Source of the DNA: Lactococcus garvieae
Lineage (GTDB): Bacteria; Bacillota; Bacilli; Lactobacillales; Streptococcaceae
Length of the DNA stretch: 44,989 bases
Direction of reading: 5' to 3'
NCBI RefSeq assembly: GCF_016758115.1
Contig: NZ_WIVG01000007.1
Span: 1-44,989 of the forward strand
The notes under the pieces were generated by a model. It made no database searches, had not been told where the DNA came from, and saw only the letters and a list, made by a program, of their open reading frames with translations. This document shows, piece by piece, positions 1 to 8,588 of this stretch; the first letter of the stretch is position 1; each line of letters opens with the position of its first letter. Made by a program: the position numbers and the translations under genes.

Positions 1-59
1 GTAGATTTTAATCTACCACCACAGATTATACAGAACCCAAACTTCTTGCCAAGCTGTTT

Positions 60-2150
60 TTATTCATGGACAGAGAGCGTATCATTCGCCTTCTTTTGAA
101 TTTTTTTACGTCTTTTTTCAATAAAATCATAAAGCAATGTATGATGGTTGCTCGCGAGAGAATAGTCCTCTAAAGTATTGACATTCTGGCGTAGAACCTT
201 TGCCTCGCCAATAGTGAGTTCACCACGCGATTCATACTCAAAAATAGCCTTGCGTTCTAAATAGTAAGCACGCATCATTTCCTTAAGATTATTGGGTTGA
301 GCGCGGTGGAGAATCCCTGTGATATAGCCTCCGCGTGAGACAAACTCTGCAGAACGTAGGCGCTCTGCTTGAAGATAGTGAATCAGGCGCTCATCATAAA
401 CAGATTCCAAGTTGTCCAGTGCTTGCAAGACTAACTTTGTGTTAGAGAAGTATAGTGCGGTAATCTCCCGATGCGTGATTGCATTATCTGGACGTGTTTT
501 TCGGAAACTGAAGTCCAGATGAATGATTCTTGACAGGAGGAAATGAATGACACGTATCGAAATAGCGGAAGCATACTGTAAACTTGAAACCAAATTATGG
601 GCAACAGACTGCTCCATAGAGTGGAGATAACGCTGATAAGTACGATAAGTATACATGGAAATTTCATTTTGCCTCAAAGCATTCTCTAACCCTTCGGCTT
701 CAAGACGAACGATAAGAAGTTGCAATTCGTTAAAGTCAACAGAAGTATTTGAACTCTCTTGCTCTATAATGAGTTTTTGGATGCGATCCTGATAGCTATC
801 GATTGCGATATTATAGCCCAGCCGGGCCTTTTCTTTGTGAACTTGTTTCAAGTCATTTTCAAGCTCTCGCACAACATCCGCTAAGATTGAAATCTTAACC
901 ATGTTATCCACTTTGACGACTTTCTTGGCTGCAATTAAGGGGAGGACAAAGAGTCCGGTTAAAAAACTGAGCGCTGTGACAGCAGCACAGAGGAAGATGA
1001 TTAAGCTATGAGGGACATCAACTGTACGTGGTAACAGGAGTACAGTAGCAATACTTACAGTACCTTTCGAACCTGAAAAAGTAAGCAGCAGTATATCGTT
1101 CCAGTAGGCTGAAAAATCTTGATTGCGTCGAAGAGAAACATAGCGATAGTAGATAGCCAGTAGAGAAAAACGGAGGATAAAGAGCCCTATTGTTAAAAAA
1201 AGAACCATTAACAAGAGAGAAGAAGTAGAGTAGAGAGGATCTGCAATAAGTGGAAAGACCAGCTGATGCAGCTCTATACCAAGGAAAAGAAAGACTGTTG
1301 AATTCAATACAAAAGTCAGCAAGTCCCATATGGTATTTTTTACTTTTGTTACCTGAGCATCGAAAAGGGTAGTGCGTTTTAGCCCATTGGCCTGCATAAC
1401 ACCGGCTACAACAACAGCGATAATTCCTGAAACTTCAAGCAAGTCAGCAATTAAAAACGCGGATAAAGGAAGCATAAGTTCTAAGATAAGGTAGCCTGTA
1501 ACATCTCGTGCATCTACGTCTTCAAGGATTCGTAAAATAAAAGATTTTATCCAAACAAGAAGGAAACCAACAGCAGCTCCACCAATAGCAGAGACAACCA
1601 AGTCAGTAGAAGCATGGGCAAGCGAAAATTCGCCAGTTGTCAGGGCGAGTACAGCAATTTGAAAGGAAATGATACCAGAAGCGTCATTCAACAATCCTTC
1701 TCCTGTGAGGATGCTCATTACACGCTTTGGAAAGTTAAAGCGTTCAGATAAGGCAGCAACCGCAATAGCATCTGTCGGTGCCAAAGAAGCCCCTAAAGCG
1801 AAACAAGCAGCCAAGGGAACTGAAAAATAAAAGAAGTGTGTCAAATAACCCAAACCGATTGTTGTAATAAAAACTAATGGAAAAATAAGTATGAGTATCG
1901 TGCGCGTATGCTTAAAGATATGTTTGATATCTGCTTCCTCACTTTCACGAAAAAGCAGGGGCGCGATGATAAAGCCTAAGAAAAACACTGGGTCAACTTG
2001 CAAAAGTTTTGAAGCACCCAAAAAGCCCAAACACAGCCCAATCACGACTTGAATCAGTGGGAGAGCCAGTTTTGGGAAAACTTTATTGATGATATTTGAA
2101 ACAACTAGAGCAAGAAGAAAAACGATGACATAAAAAATAGTATGGAGCAC
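60..2150 (-). CDS. CPA1-family Na+/H+ antiporter
   Basis: Predicted integral membrane cation:proton antiporter (NhaP/YjcE type), 696 residues. About twelve hydrophobic segments fill residues 1-415. The stretch ALGASLAPTDAIAV (about 118-131) and EGLLNDASGI (about 151-160) carry the Asp and the Asn-Asp pair typical of the CPA1 ion-binding core. Residues 420-696 form a long charged, helical cytoplasmic tail, as in bacterial NhaP-like exchangers with regulatory tails. The family role is to export Na+ or K+ in exchange for protons for pH and salt homeostasis; the exact ion cannot be told. The start ATG (position 2150 on the minus strand) is preceded by an AAAGGAAA ribosome-binding site. It is probably transcribed alone or with the upstream coiled-coil gene. 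Confidence 0.88.
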   Translation of the reverse strand: MLHTIFYVIVFLLALVVSNIINKVFPKLALPLIQVVIGLCLGFLGASKLLQVDPVFFLGFIIAPLLFRESEEADIKHIFKHTRTILILIFPLVFITTIGLGYLTHFFYFSVPLAACFALGASLAPTDAIAVAALSERFNFPKRVMSILTGEGLLNDASGIISFQIAVLALTTGEFSLAHASTDLVVSAIGGAAVGFLLVWIKSFILRILEDVDARDVTGYLILELMLPLSAFLIADLLEVSGIIAVVVAGVMQANGLKRTTLFDAQVTKVKNTIWDLLTFVLNSTVFLFLGIELHQLVFPLIADPLYSTSSLLLMVLFLTIGLFILRFSLLAIYYRYVSLRRNQDFSAYWNDILLLTFSGSKGTVSIATVLLLPRTVDVPHSLIIFLCAAVTALSFLTGLFVLPLIAAKKVVKVDNMVKISILADVVRELENDLKQVHKEKARLGYNIAIDSYQDRIQKLIIEQESSNTSVDFNELQLLIVRLEAEGLENALRQNEISMYTYRTYQRYLHSMEQSVAHNLVSSLQYASAISIRVIHFLLSRIIHLDFSFRKTRPDNAITHREITALYFSNTKLVLQALDNLESVYDERLIHYLQAERLRSAEFVSRGGYITGILHRAQPNNLKEMMRAYYLERKAIFEYESRGELTIGEAKVLRQNVNTLEDYSLASNHHTLLYDFIEKRRKKIQKKANDTLSVHE

Positions 2151-2229
2151 AAATTTTCCTTTCTTTTGTCTATTTTAGAGAAAAAACCACACAAAAAGTA
2201 CAGTTTATAAGATTATAAGCTGAACAAGG

Positions 2230-2697
2230 TCACTTTATTTTTTTTAAAAGTTCTTTTTTTTGACTGATTTTCTGATCGATCTTGTCGCAACTTTTTTTAC
2301 TTAAAATGGCGCGACAGCGTTTCAACTCAAGTTCTGTCAACTGACGTTTCAGTTTTTCTTTTTTTACAAAGTCAGATTCGCCGCTGTCAATGTATTCCAG
2401 CTTCTGTTTTAGTAGAGCTTGTTTGTGCTTAAGCGCTTCAATTTGATGCTTAAGTTTTGAAATTTGTTCATAGCTTGCTGCTTGCTGGTGTAAATCATCA
2501 AGTTTATTAGACAAGAAAAGCTTTTTCTCTTCAAGAAGATGAAGTGCTTCAAGAACCTTATTTCTTTTTTCTTCCTGTGAAATAGGAGTAAAAATCTCGC
2601 CTTTATCAGAAACAGTTGCTCTTTCTGTATCGCTTTGTTTTTCTAAATATTGTTGACGCAAGTCTTTCAGCATTTGCTCAAAATCTTTATCAGACAT
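2230..2697 (-). CDS. small coiled-coil protein of unknown function
   Basis: A 155-residue, very hydrophilic protein with no signal peptide or membrane segment. From about residue 40 to the end it is Lys/Glu/Leu-rich with heptad-like spacing, so an extended coiled coil is likely; Lys dominates the C-terminus. I do not recognise the family. A ribosome-binding site AAGGA lies just before the start, and an extended -10 box (TGG then TATAAT, minus strand, 2738 to 2730) gives it its own promoter. It lies downstream of tyrS on the same strand, but the strong tyrS terminator separates them. Confidence 0.7.
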   Translation of the reverse strand: MSDKDFEQMLKDLRQQYLEKQSDTERATVSDKGEIFTPISQEEKRNKVLEALHLLEEKKLFLSNKLDDLHQQAASYEQISKLKHQIEALKHKQALLKQKLEYIDSGESDFVKKEKLKRQLTELELKRCRAILSKKSCDKIDQKISQKKELLKKIK

Positions 2698-2729
2698 AAT
2701 TCTATCCTTATAATCTTGTTCTTAGAGCT

Positions 2730-2738
2730 ATTATACCA
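2730..2738 (-). promoter_or_regulatory. extended -10 promoter of the coiled-coil gene
   Basis: On the minus strand the sequence reads TGG followed by the consensus TATAAT, an extended -10 element. It lies about 30 bases before the start at 2697, leaving room for a leader with a ribosome-binding site. No clear -35 box is visible. Confidence 0.5.
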
Positions 2739-2776
2739 TGATTACGGCGAAAAAATAAAATAGTCTTTCTTATTTA

Positions 2777-2807
2777 CGAAAAAACAGTAGAATGAGCATT
2801 CTACTGT
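2777..2807 (-). terminator. rho-independent terminator of tyrS
   Basis: ACAGTAGAATG and CATTCTACTGT form a perfect 11-bp inverted repeat with almost no loop. Read on the minus strand it is followed by a run of six T, just after the tyrS stop codon. Confidence 0.85.
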
Positions 2808-2825
2808 CTTTGATTTCTCTACAAA

Positions 2826-4085
2826 TTAATAAGTTAGGATAAAGTTTTTCTTCTTACCACGGCGGATAACTGTTAATTGCTTATCAATTTTATCAGCGTC
2901 TGAGAGCATGTAATCCAAGTCTTGAATACGTTCACCATTGATGTAAATCGCACCATTTGTCACATCTTCACGCGCTTGGCGCTTAGAGTTTTCGATTCCT
3001 GCTGAAATCAAAAGTTCAACGATATTAAGATTATCGTCCGATTTTACCTGATATGTTGGAACGTCTTTTAAACCAGAAAGAATGGATTTGGCATCGAGTG
3101 CTTTCAAATCCCCCCCGCCAAATAATGTGTCAGTGATTTTCACAGCTTGCTCGTAGGCAGCTTGCCCATGAACAAGTGTCACGACTTCTCGGGCCAAAAC
3201 TTTTTGAGCCAGGCGTTCATGACGTGCTTCTTCAAATTTCTCAGCAATTTCAGCGATTTCCTCAAGTGACAAAAAGGTAAATATTTTCAGCATTTTAACA
3301 GCATCATCATCATTGACGTTAAGCCAGAACTGATACATCTCAAAAGGAGAGGTTTTATCAGCATCTAACCAAATAGCGTTACCCTCAGATTTACCAAATT
3401 TTTTCCCTGTTGAGTCTGTAATTAGTGGGATAGTGATAACGTGCCCGGTTTTCCCAGCTTTGCGGCGAAGTAGCTCTGTTCCAGCAGTCATATTTCCCCA
3501 TTGGTCAGAACCACCAAGCTGCAGGGTAATACCATGACGTTGGTTGAGCTCATAGAAATCATAACCTTGCATAATTTGATAAGCAAACTCAGTATAAGAA
3601 ATACCCGTTTCAATACGACTCTTGACGGAGTCCTTGCTCATCATGTAGTTAATTGTATAGTATTTACCGACATCACGAAGAAAATCAATGAAGGTCAAAT
3701 CTTTAAACCAGTTATAATTGTTTTCCATTTGGGCCTTGTTTTCCCCATTTTCAAAATCGAGAAAGCGTTCCAGCTGAGCTCGAATTTTGTTCGCCCATTC
3801 GACAACTGTTTCTTTTGTTTGTAGACCACGTTCAGCATCTTTGAAAGAAGGGTCACCGACTAAACCAGTTGCGCCTCCCACTAAAGGATACGGCTTATGT
3901 CCAGCCATCTGCAGACGTTTCATAGTTAAGATAAGCACTAGGTTTCCGAGATGTAAACTGTCAGCAGTAGGATCGTAACCAACATAATAACTGACCATGC
4001 CCTCAGTCAAAGCTTCGCGAAGAGCTTCTTCATCAGTGGTTTGAAAGATTAGACCACGTTCTTTTAGTTCGTCAAAAATATTCAT
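2826..4085 (-). CDS. tyrS: tyrosyl-tRNA synthetase
   Basis: Class I aminoacyl-tRNA synthetase charging tRNA-Tyr, cytoplasmic, 419 residues, the usual TyrRS length. The HIGH-like motif appears as HLGN near residue 46 and the KMSKS-like loop as KFGKS near residue 230. The tyrosine-binding block around [11 protein letters not shown] (about 192-202) is intact. Residues 350-419 are the S4-like RNA-binding domain. The start is set by a strong AGGAGGT site four bases before the ATG. The gap to the divergent pbp1b is only about 135 bases, too short for a T-box leader, and none is seen. tyrS next to pbp1b is a known arrangement in streptococci. Confidence 0.97.
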   Translation of the reverse strand: MNIFDELKERGLIFQTTDEEALREALTEGMVSYYVGYDPTADSLHLGNLVLILTMKRLQMAGHKPYPLVGGATGLVGDPSFKDAERGLQTKETVVEWANKIRAQLERFLDFENGENKAQMENNYNWFKDLTFIDFLRDVGKYYTINYMMSKDSVKSRIETGISYTEFAYQIMQGYDFYELNQRHGITLQLGGSDQWGNMTAGTELLRRKAGKTGHVITIPLITDSTGKKFGKSEGNAIWLDADKTSPFEMYQFWLNVNDDDAVKMLKIFTFLSLEEIAEIAEKFEEARHERLAQKVLAREVVTLVHGQAAYEQAVKITDTLFGGGDLKALDAKSILSGLKDVPTYQVKSDDNLNIVELLISAGIENSKRQAREDVTNGAIYINGERIQDLDYMLSDADKIDKQLTVIRRGKKKNFILTY

Positions 4086-4204
4086 GTTACCTCCTAAACT
4101 AGTTAATACTGACAGTTTTGTTATAGTTTCTCTCAGTAAATTAGATTAACGTTCTCATTATATCAAAAAAATGCAAAAATAGGCACGAAAAAAGAAAGGA
4201 AGTT

Positions 4205-4223
4205 TGATATAATATGTAGTATG
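4205..4223 (+). promoter_or_regulatory. extended -10 promoter; leaderless start of pbp1b
   Basis: TGA followed by a perfect TATAAT (4208-4213) lies seven bases before the ATG at 4221. Transcription starting 6-7 bases after the -10 box would begin at or next to the A of the ATG. The nearest purine-rich stretch (AGGAAG, 4197-4202) is 18 bases away, too far to be a normal ribosome-binding site. A leaderless mRNA is inferred. Confidence 0.5.
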
Positions 4224-6650
4224 AAAAAAAATCAAGAGCAATCCAAAGAGCGTACACGTGCACGTTTGCAGGCCAAACTGGAGGCAAAGCGAGCAAAAGA
4301 GGCACAAGCGGACCATAAGAGTTCGCTTAAAAAGCCTCATAAAACTAAAAAAGATAAGGTCAATAATACAGACGAAGGCAATAAAACAATCTGGCAAACG
4401 GTCTTTTCGGTAGGACGTGGTGTGGTTGCTGTTTTGGGTGTTCTTCTTCTTTTAACGGGCGTATTTGGCGTAGCTGCAGGAGCAGGTTATTTTGCACGAC
4501 TAGTTGAAAATACTGATGTTCCAGAAAAGGACGAACTTCTTGAGCAAATTAGAAATATTCATGGCGTGTCTGTAATGAAATACAGCAATGGTACAAATAT
4601 TTCAGATATTTCTAGTGATTTGGTAAGGGTAAATGTGTCCAGTGATCAAATCTCACAAAATGTAAAAGATGCCTTGATTGCTACAGAGGATGAAACTTTT
4701 AAAACCAATAATGGTGTTGTCCCTAAAGCTGTAGTCCGTGGGATACTAGGAGCATTAGGTGGAGGAACGAGTTCCGGTGGTTCTACCATTACCCAGCAGT
4801 TGGTCAAGCAGCAGTCTCTTGGAGACAGTGTCACTTTCCAGCGTAAAGCCAGTGAGATTGTATATGCCTTGCAGCTTAATCAATATTTGAGTAAGGATGA
4901 AATTTTAACAGATTATCTCAATGTTTCACCTTTTGGACGAAATAATCAAGGGAAAAATATTGCTGGAGTCCAAGCAGCAGCGCAAGGAATTTTTGGAAAA
5001 TCAGCTAAGGATTTAACTGTGCCAGAAGCAGCTTTTATTGCAGGCCTGCCTCAGAGTCCAATCGTGTATTCGCCCTATAATGCAGATGGTTCACTCAAGT
5101 CAGAAGAATTACTTTCTTATGGCTTGGCACGGCAACAAAATGTCCTTTTCAATATGTATCGTGCAGGTTATTTGAACAAAGAAGACTATGAAAAATACCG
5201 TGCAGTTGATATATCTAAAGAATTTTTACCTTCAAAACCACAAGATTCTGTGGCACATGGCTACCTTTACAATGTAGTTTATAATGAAGCTTTGAAACAT
5301 GTGTATGACTATCTTATCAAGAAGGATGAGGTTTCTGCTACTGAACAGGGCAACGACAGCACGAAACAAAAATATCGTGAAATGGCAGCACAAGCCTTAC
5401 AAACAGGTGGTTACACGATTACAACAACAATTAATCAAGCAGTCTATGAAGCCATGCAAAATGCAGTTGCTCAATACGGCGGAATTTTACAAGACGGCAC
5501 AGGTGAAGTTCAGCCGGGTAATGTTTTGATGGACAATAAGACAGGAGCAATACTTGGTTTTATTGGCGGTTTGGACTATGCAACGAATCAAAATAACCAT
5601 GCCTTTGATACGACGCGTAGTCCAGGCTCTTCTATTAAGCCCATTCTGGCTTACGCACCGGCTATTGATTTAGGCTTGCTTGGTTCAGCTAGCATGCTCA
5701 GTAACTATCCCGCAAACTTTTCCGATGGGACACCTATCTTACACGTTGGTGAAACAGGGACGGGTATGGTTAGCTTAAACGAAGCACTAGGTGTTTCTTG
5801 GAATATTCCTGCACACTGGACATATCAAGCAATTCTGAACTCAGGCAACAGTGTTGAACCTTATATGAGTAAGATGGGCTATTCTGTCCCTAATTACAAC
5901 ATAGAGTCCCTTCCTCTTGGAGGAGGGATTGAACCAACCGTGGTACAGCATACCAATGGCTATCAAACTCTGGCTAATGGAGGGGTTTATGAACCTTACT
6001 TTGTTGTACAAAGCATTAAGGATGATGCTGGGAAAGACATTTATGAGCATGAGAGCAAAGCGACAAGGGTTTATTCACAGGCAACCTCTACAATTACTAC
6101 AAACCTCTTGCGCAATGTTTTGACTTATGAGCCAAGTAGACGTACGACCAACTTTTTGCAAGACTTGCAAGCCATTAATCCATCACTTGCAAACAATGTA
6201 GATTGGGCTGGTAAGACGGGAACTTCTAACGACTATGTGGATGGCTGGCTCATGCTTTCTACACCAACAGTTTCTCTTGGAGGCTGGATTGGTCACGACG
6301 ACAATACTTCTATGGGGAGCAAGACAGCAGCTGTAAACAATGGAACATATATGGCTAACTTAGTTAATGCTATTGCAGCAGCTGACCCGAATATCTTTGG
6401 GCCGGGAGAAAAATTCCCAGACCCAAGTAAGGATCCAGATGTGATTAAGAGTACAGTCCTCAAGTCTACGGGACAAAAACCAGGCACGGTGACTGGAGGA
6501 AAGCTTAAGAACGTCAAGGTTTCAGGCCCAACAACCACGAGCTATTGGGCGAAAAATGGTGCACCTGTGACACAGTTTAAGTTTGGTATCGGTGGTACAG
6601 AGGCCAACTATAATGATGCCTGGAGTAAGATTTTGGGAGGCAGTAAGTAA
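4221..6650 (+). CDS. pbp1b: class A penicillin-binding protein 1B (GT51 + transpeptidase)
   Basis: Bifunctional peptidoglycan synthase of 809 residues. Residues 1-60 are a Lys/Arg-rich cytoplasmic tail, 61-92 a single membrane anchor. The GT51 glycosyltransferase domain has its catalytic Glu in ATEDETF (E156), then GGSTITQQ and RKASE. The transpeptidase domain has SSIK (SxxK, in SPGSSIKP), SWN (SxN) and KTGTS, so both activities look intact. The tail after the KTG box (about 670-809) is low-complexity, rich in Gly, Lys and Thr. Divergent from tyrS, as in pneumococcal pbp1b. The start has no ribosome-binding site and seems leaderless. A terminator follows directly. Confidence 0.95.
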   Translation: MKKNQEQSKERTRARLQAKLEAKRAKEAQADHKSSLKKPHKTKKDKVNNTDEGNKTIWQTVFSVGRGVVAVLGVLLLLTGVFGVAAGAGYFARLVENTDVPEKDELLEQIRNIHGVSVMKYSNGTNISDISSDLVRVNVSSDQISQNVKDALIATEDETFKTNNGVVPKAVVRGILGALGGGTSSGGSTITQQLVKQQSLGDSVTFQRKASEIVYALQLNQYLSKDEILTDYLNVSPFGRNNQGKNIAGVQAAAQGIFGKSAKDLTVPEAAFIAGLPQSPIVYSPYNADGSLKSEELLSYGLARQQNVLFNMYRAGYLNKEDYEKYRAVDISKEFLPSKPQDSVAHGYLYNVVYNEALKHVYDYLIKKDEVSATEQGNDSTKQKYREMAAQALQTGGYTITTTINQAVYEAMQNAVAQYGGILQDGTGEVQPGNVLMDNKTGAILGFIGGLDYATNQNNHAFDTTRSPGSSIKPILAYAPAIDLGLLGSASMLSNYPANFSDGTPILHVGETGTGMVSLNEALGVSWNIPAHWTYQAILNSGNSVEPYMSKMGYSVPNYNIESLPLGGGIEPTVVQHTNGYQTLANGGVYEPYFVVQSIKDDAGKDIYEHESKATRVYSQATSTITTNLLRNVLTYEPSRRTTNFLQDLQAINPSLANNVDWAGKTGTSNDYVDGWLMLSTPTVSLGGWIGHDDNTSMGSKTAAVNNGTYMANLVNAIAAADPNIFGPGEKFPDPSKDPDVIKSTVLKSTGQKPGTVTGGKLKNVKVSGPTTTSYWAKNGAPVTQFKFGIGGTEANYNDAWSKILGGSK

Positions 6651-6674
6651 AAAAGAGCTTTGGCTCCTTTTTAT
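6651..6674 (+). terminator. terminator after pbp1b
   Basis: AAAGAGC, a TTTG loop and GCTCCTTTTT form a short hairpin with a T run directly after the pbp1b stop codon. Confidence 0.7.
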
Positions 6675-6716
6675 TTCAAAAGAGGGACTCACTATCGAAA
6701 ACTATCGCTTTTCATG

Positions 6717-6734
6717 TGCTATAATAAGCACATG
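6717..6734 (+). promoter_or_regulatory. extended -10 promoter; leaderless start of ogt
   Basis: TGC then TATAAT (6720-6725) lies six bases before the ATG at 6732. No purine-rich ribosome-binding site lies in between or just upstream. This predicts a transcript starting at the ATG. Confidence 0.5.
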
Positions 6735-7241
6735 AAGAAAGTTCTCTATAAAAATCATTTTCAGACACCCATAGGGGAAATGCTGAGTATTAGTGATTAT
6801 GAAAGCCTCTATCTTCTCGAATTTGTTGAGCGGAAGAACTTGAAAAAGAAAATAGACGGTCTAGGAGCAGACTTGGAAGAACGCCCGACCTTTGTCTCCC
6901 GTCTTGTTGAAGAAGAAGTGCAGGAGTATTTTTCAGGAATACGGAAAGAGTTTGACTTACCCTTGGTTTTTCAAGGTACGGCATTTCAAAAAAAGATTTG
7001 GCGTGAACTTGAGCAGATTCCATTTGGACAGACGAAAACCTATAAGGAAATTGCTCAAAAAATAGACAATCCCAATGCAAGCATTGCAGTTGGAGCAGCA
7101 AATGCTTCCAATCATTTTGCTATTGTGATACCGTGCCATCGACTAAAAAGTAGTTCAGGGCAACTGTCAGGTTACGCAGCGGGAATATGGAGAAAACAAT
7201 GGCTTTTGCATTTCGAGGAGGAGGTTGCATGTGGTGAATGA
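6732..7241 (+). CDS. ogt: methylated-DNA--protein-cysteine methyltransferase
   Basis: DNA repair protein that transfers alkyl groups from O6-alkylguanine to its own cysteine. From the ATG at 6732 it has 169 residues, normal for Ogt. The N-terminal domain spans about 1-80; the DNA-binding C-terminal domain carries the active-site PCHR with Cys135 and the helix stretch FGQTKTYKEIA. An upstream in-frame extension is possible but would overlap the pbp1b terminator and carries no ribosome-binding site. The 3' end overlaps the next gene, which belongs to the same family. Confidence 0.9.
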   Translation: MKKVLYKNHFQTPIGEMLSISDYESLYLLEFVERKNLKKKIDGLGADLEERPTFVSRLVEEEVQEYFSGIRKEFDLPLVFQGTAFQKKIWRELEQIPFGQTKTYKEIAQKIDNPNASIAVGAANASNHFAIVIPCHRLKSSSGQLSGYAAGIWRKQWLLHFEEEVACGE

Positions 7242-7638
7242 AGAAATTAAGCTTTCGGTGAAACGTAATCAGAGAGGACAAATTATCCAAGTTTTTTTTG
7301 ATAACCAACATGAAGAAGTGACCTATGAGGAACTTACTAATAACCAGAACTTTGAATTAAGTGGAGGTACTGCCTTTCAGCAAGCTGTTTGGTTAGAACT
7401 ACAAAAAATTCCTGCGGGAACTACGATTAGTTATCAAGAAATGGCAGCCCGTGTCGGCAGTCCTCAAGCTCAACAAGCTGTAGGACAAGCTTTAGCACGA
7501 AATCCCCTACCTGTAATTTTACCCTGCCACAGAGTCACTCGTAAAGACGGAAGCTTGGGAGGTTTCATGGGGCAGGAGGATGCTGTACACATAAAACAGA
7601 AAATTCTAGAGTATGAAAAAAATTTAAACAGGAAATAA
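7231..7638 (+). CDS. second, short alkyltransferase-family protein (MGMT-like)
   Basis: A second O6-alkylguanine-alkyltransferase homologue of about 135 residues. It has the complete DNA-binding domain (TAFQQAVWLELQKIPAG, then ISYQEMAARVGSPQA) and the active-site PCHRV with its Cys. It has only about 40 residues before that domain, so the usual N-terminal domain is mostly missing. The start is GTG at 7231 or 7234, chosen because GAGGAGGAGG (7215-7224) sits just upstream; a TTG at 7225 would be too close. It overlaps the end of ogt by about 8-11 bases, so translational coupling is likely. Cys retention argues for a repair enzyme rather than a Cys-less alkyltransferase-like protein. Confidence 0.82.
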   Translation: MVNEEIKLSVKRNQRGQIIQVFFDNQHEEVTYEELTNNQNFELSGGTAFQQAVWLELQKIPAGTTISYQEMAARVGSPQAQQAVGQALARNPLPVILPCHRVTRKDGSLGGFMGQEDAVHIKQKILEYEKNLNRK

Positions 7639-7650
7639 AGGAAAAAAAGA

Positions 7651-7760
7651 GGCTGGGAGAAAAGTCGAAATTCGACGGAGTTCAAGCTAAGTCCTAAAAG
7701 TAAAATCGCTCAACTACGGCATTTTCTTTGCCGAAACTGAGCGATTTTTGATTATTTTGG
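7651..7760 (+). repeat. intergenic repeat with nested hairpin; terminator of the ogt pair
   Basis: Starts with GGCTGGGAGAAAAGTC (7651-7666) and holds a strong nested hairpin. The outer arms AAAATCGCTCA (7702-7712) and TGAGCGATTTT (7738-7748) match perfectly; the inner arms are CGGCA and TGCCG. A T-rich stretch follows. A structurally similar element lies at 17914-18040, with the opening motif, hairpin, ATTNTTTTGG-like stretch and GCCT block in the same order. Confidence 0.6.
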
Positions 7761-7796
7761 ATTTTTTGCCTCAGATTATACTGGATGAAGGAGAAA

Positions 7797-8465
7797 TTAT
7801 ATGGTGTTTTTCAGCTTGCTTGACGGGTATGTTTTTTTATAGTGAAGATAAGTAGGGTAAGTAAAGCAGATAATGGAAACGCCCCAAAGCAATCCTCCTA
7901 AGGTATCAGAGGGATAATGCACCCAAAGCAGCACACGAGAAAACATTGTTAAAAAGATTAGGAATAAAGTCACGAGACCAGCTAAATACTTGCTCCATAT
8001 AGAAGTAAGATATTGTAAGAGGATGAAAAAGAGACAACCAAACAGGACGACTCCAAAAGTCGTATGCCCACTCGCAAAACTTTTCCCAGTTTGATCGAAA
8101 AAGGCAGGAAAACGGTGCAGTTCTGGACGCTCACGACCAATGATGAGCTTGATGAGCGCATTGCCTCCCACAGCTATTCCCGAAACAAGGGACAGCCAAA
8201 TCGCTGACACTTTATCTTTAATAAAAAGAACAGCAATAATGATTAGCGCAACTATAGCTCCCAGAGCATCCCCTAGAAGGACTGCAACAATAGATGAAAC
8301 TTGTATAAGAAAAGTGTTGTCTTGCAAGTGCCATGCAGCTGTCTGCAAGTAGGGATCAATATATGGCATTGGAGAATGGGTGTAATGGAGCTTCACAATA
8401 ACAGTGAGTATTATAAATAAAGCTAGTGCCACAGCACCTAAGCTATAGTAGATTTTTTTATTCAT
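7797..8465 (-). CDS. PAP2-family membrane phosphatase
   Basis: Membrane-bound phosphatase of the PAP2 superfamily, about 222 residues with six hydrophobic segments. All three signature blocks are present: KLIIGRERP (KxxxxxxRP), FASGHTTF (SGH) and SRVLLWVHYPSD (SRxxxxxHxxxD). Such enzymes act on undecaprenyl-pyrophosphate or phosphatidic acid or phosphatidylglycerol-phosphate; the substrate cannot be read here. I chose the ATG at 8465 because AAGGAAA precedes it; an in-frame ATG four codons earlier lies upstream of this site. It converges with the ogt pair. Confidence 0.88.
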   Translation of the reverse strand: MNKKIYYSLGAVALALFIILTVIVKLHYTHSPMPYIDPYLQTAAWHLQDNTFLIQVSSIVAVLLGDALGAIVALIIIAVLFIKDKVSAIWLSLVSGIAVGGNALIKLIIGRERPELHRFPAFFDQTGKSFASGHTTFGVVLFGCLFFILLQYLTSIWSKYLAGLVTLFLIFLTMFSRVLLWVHYPSDTLGGLLWGVSIICFTYPTYLHYKKTYPSSKLKNTI

Positions 8466-8561
8466 AGTTTCCTTCATATCTTATTTGAAAAATGACTTTT
8501 ATTTTTTACTTTTTATCTAAAACAAAGATGAATGCTAGAGGGATTTTAGCGAATTACCGCT

Positions 8562-8584
8562 AAAAAGAGGCGGCTGCCTCTTTG
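8562..8584 (-). terminator. terminator of pepA
   Basis: AAAGAGGC and GCCTCTTT form a perfect 8-bp stem around GGCT. On the minus strand a T run follows, just past the pepA stop codon. Confidence 0.75.
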
Positions 8585-8588
8585 TAAA

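Noticed and set aside
4086-4220. T-box leader for tyrS
   Set aside because: The gap to pbp1b is too short and no T-box or specifier stem is seen.
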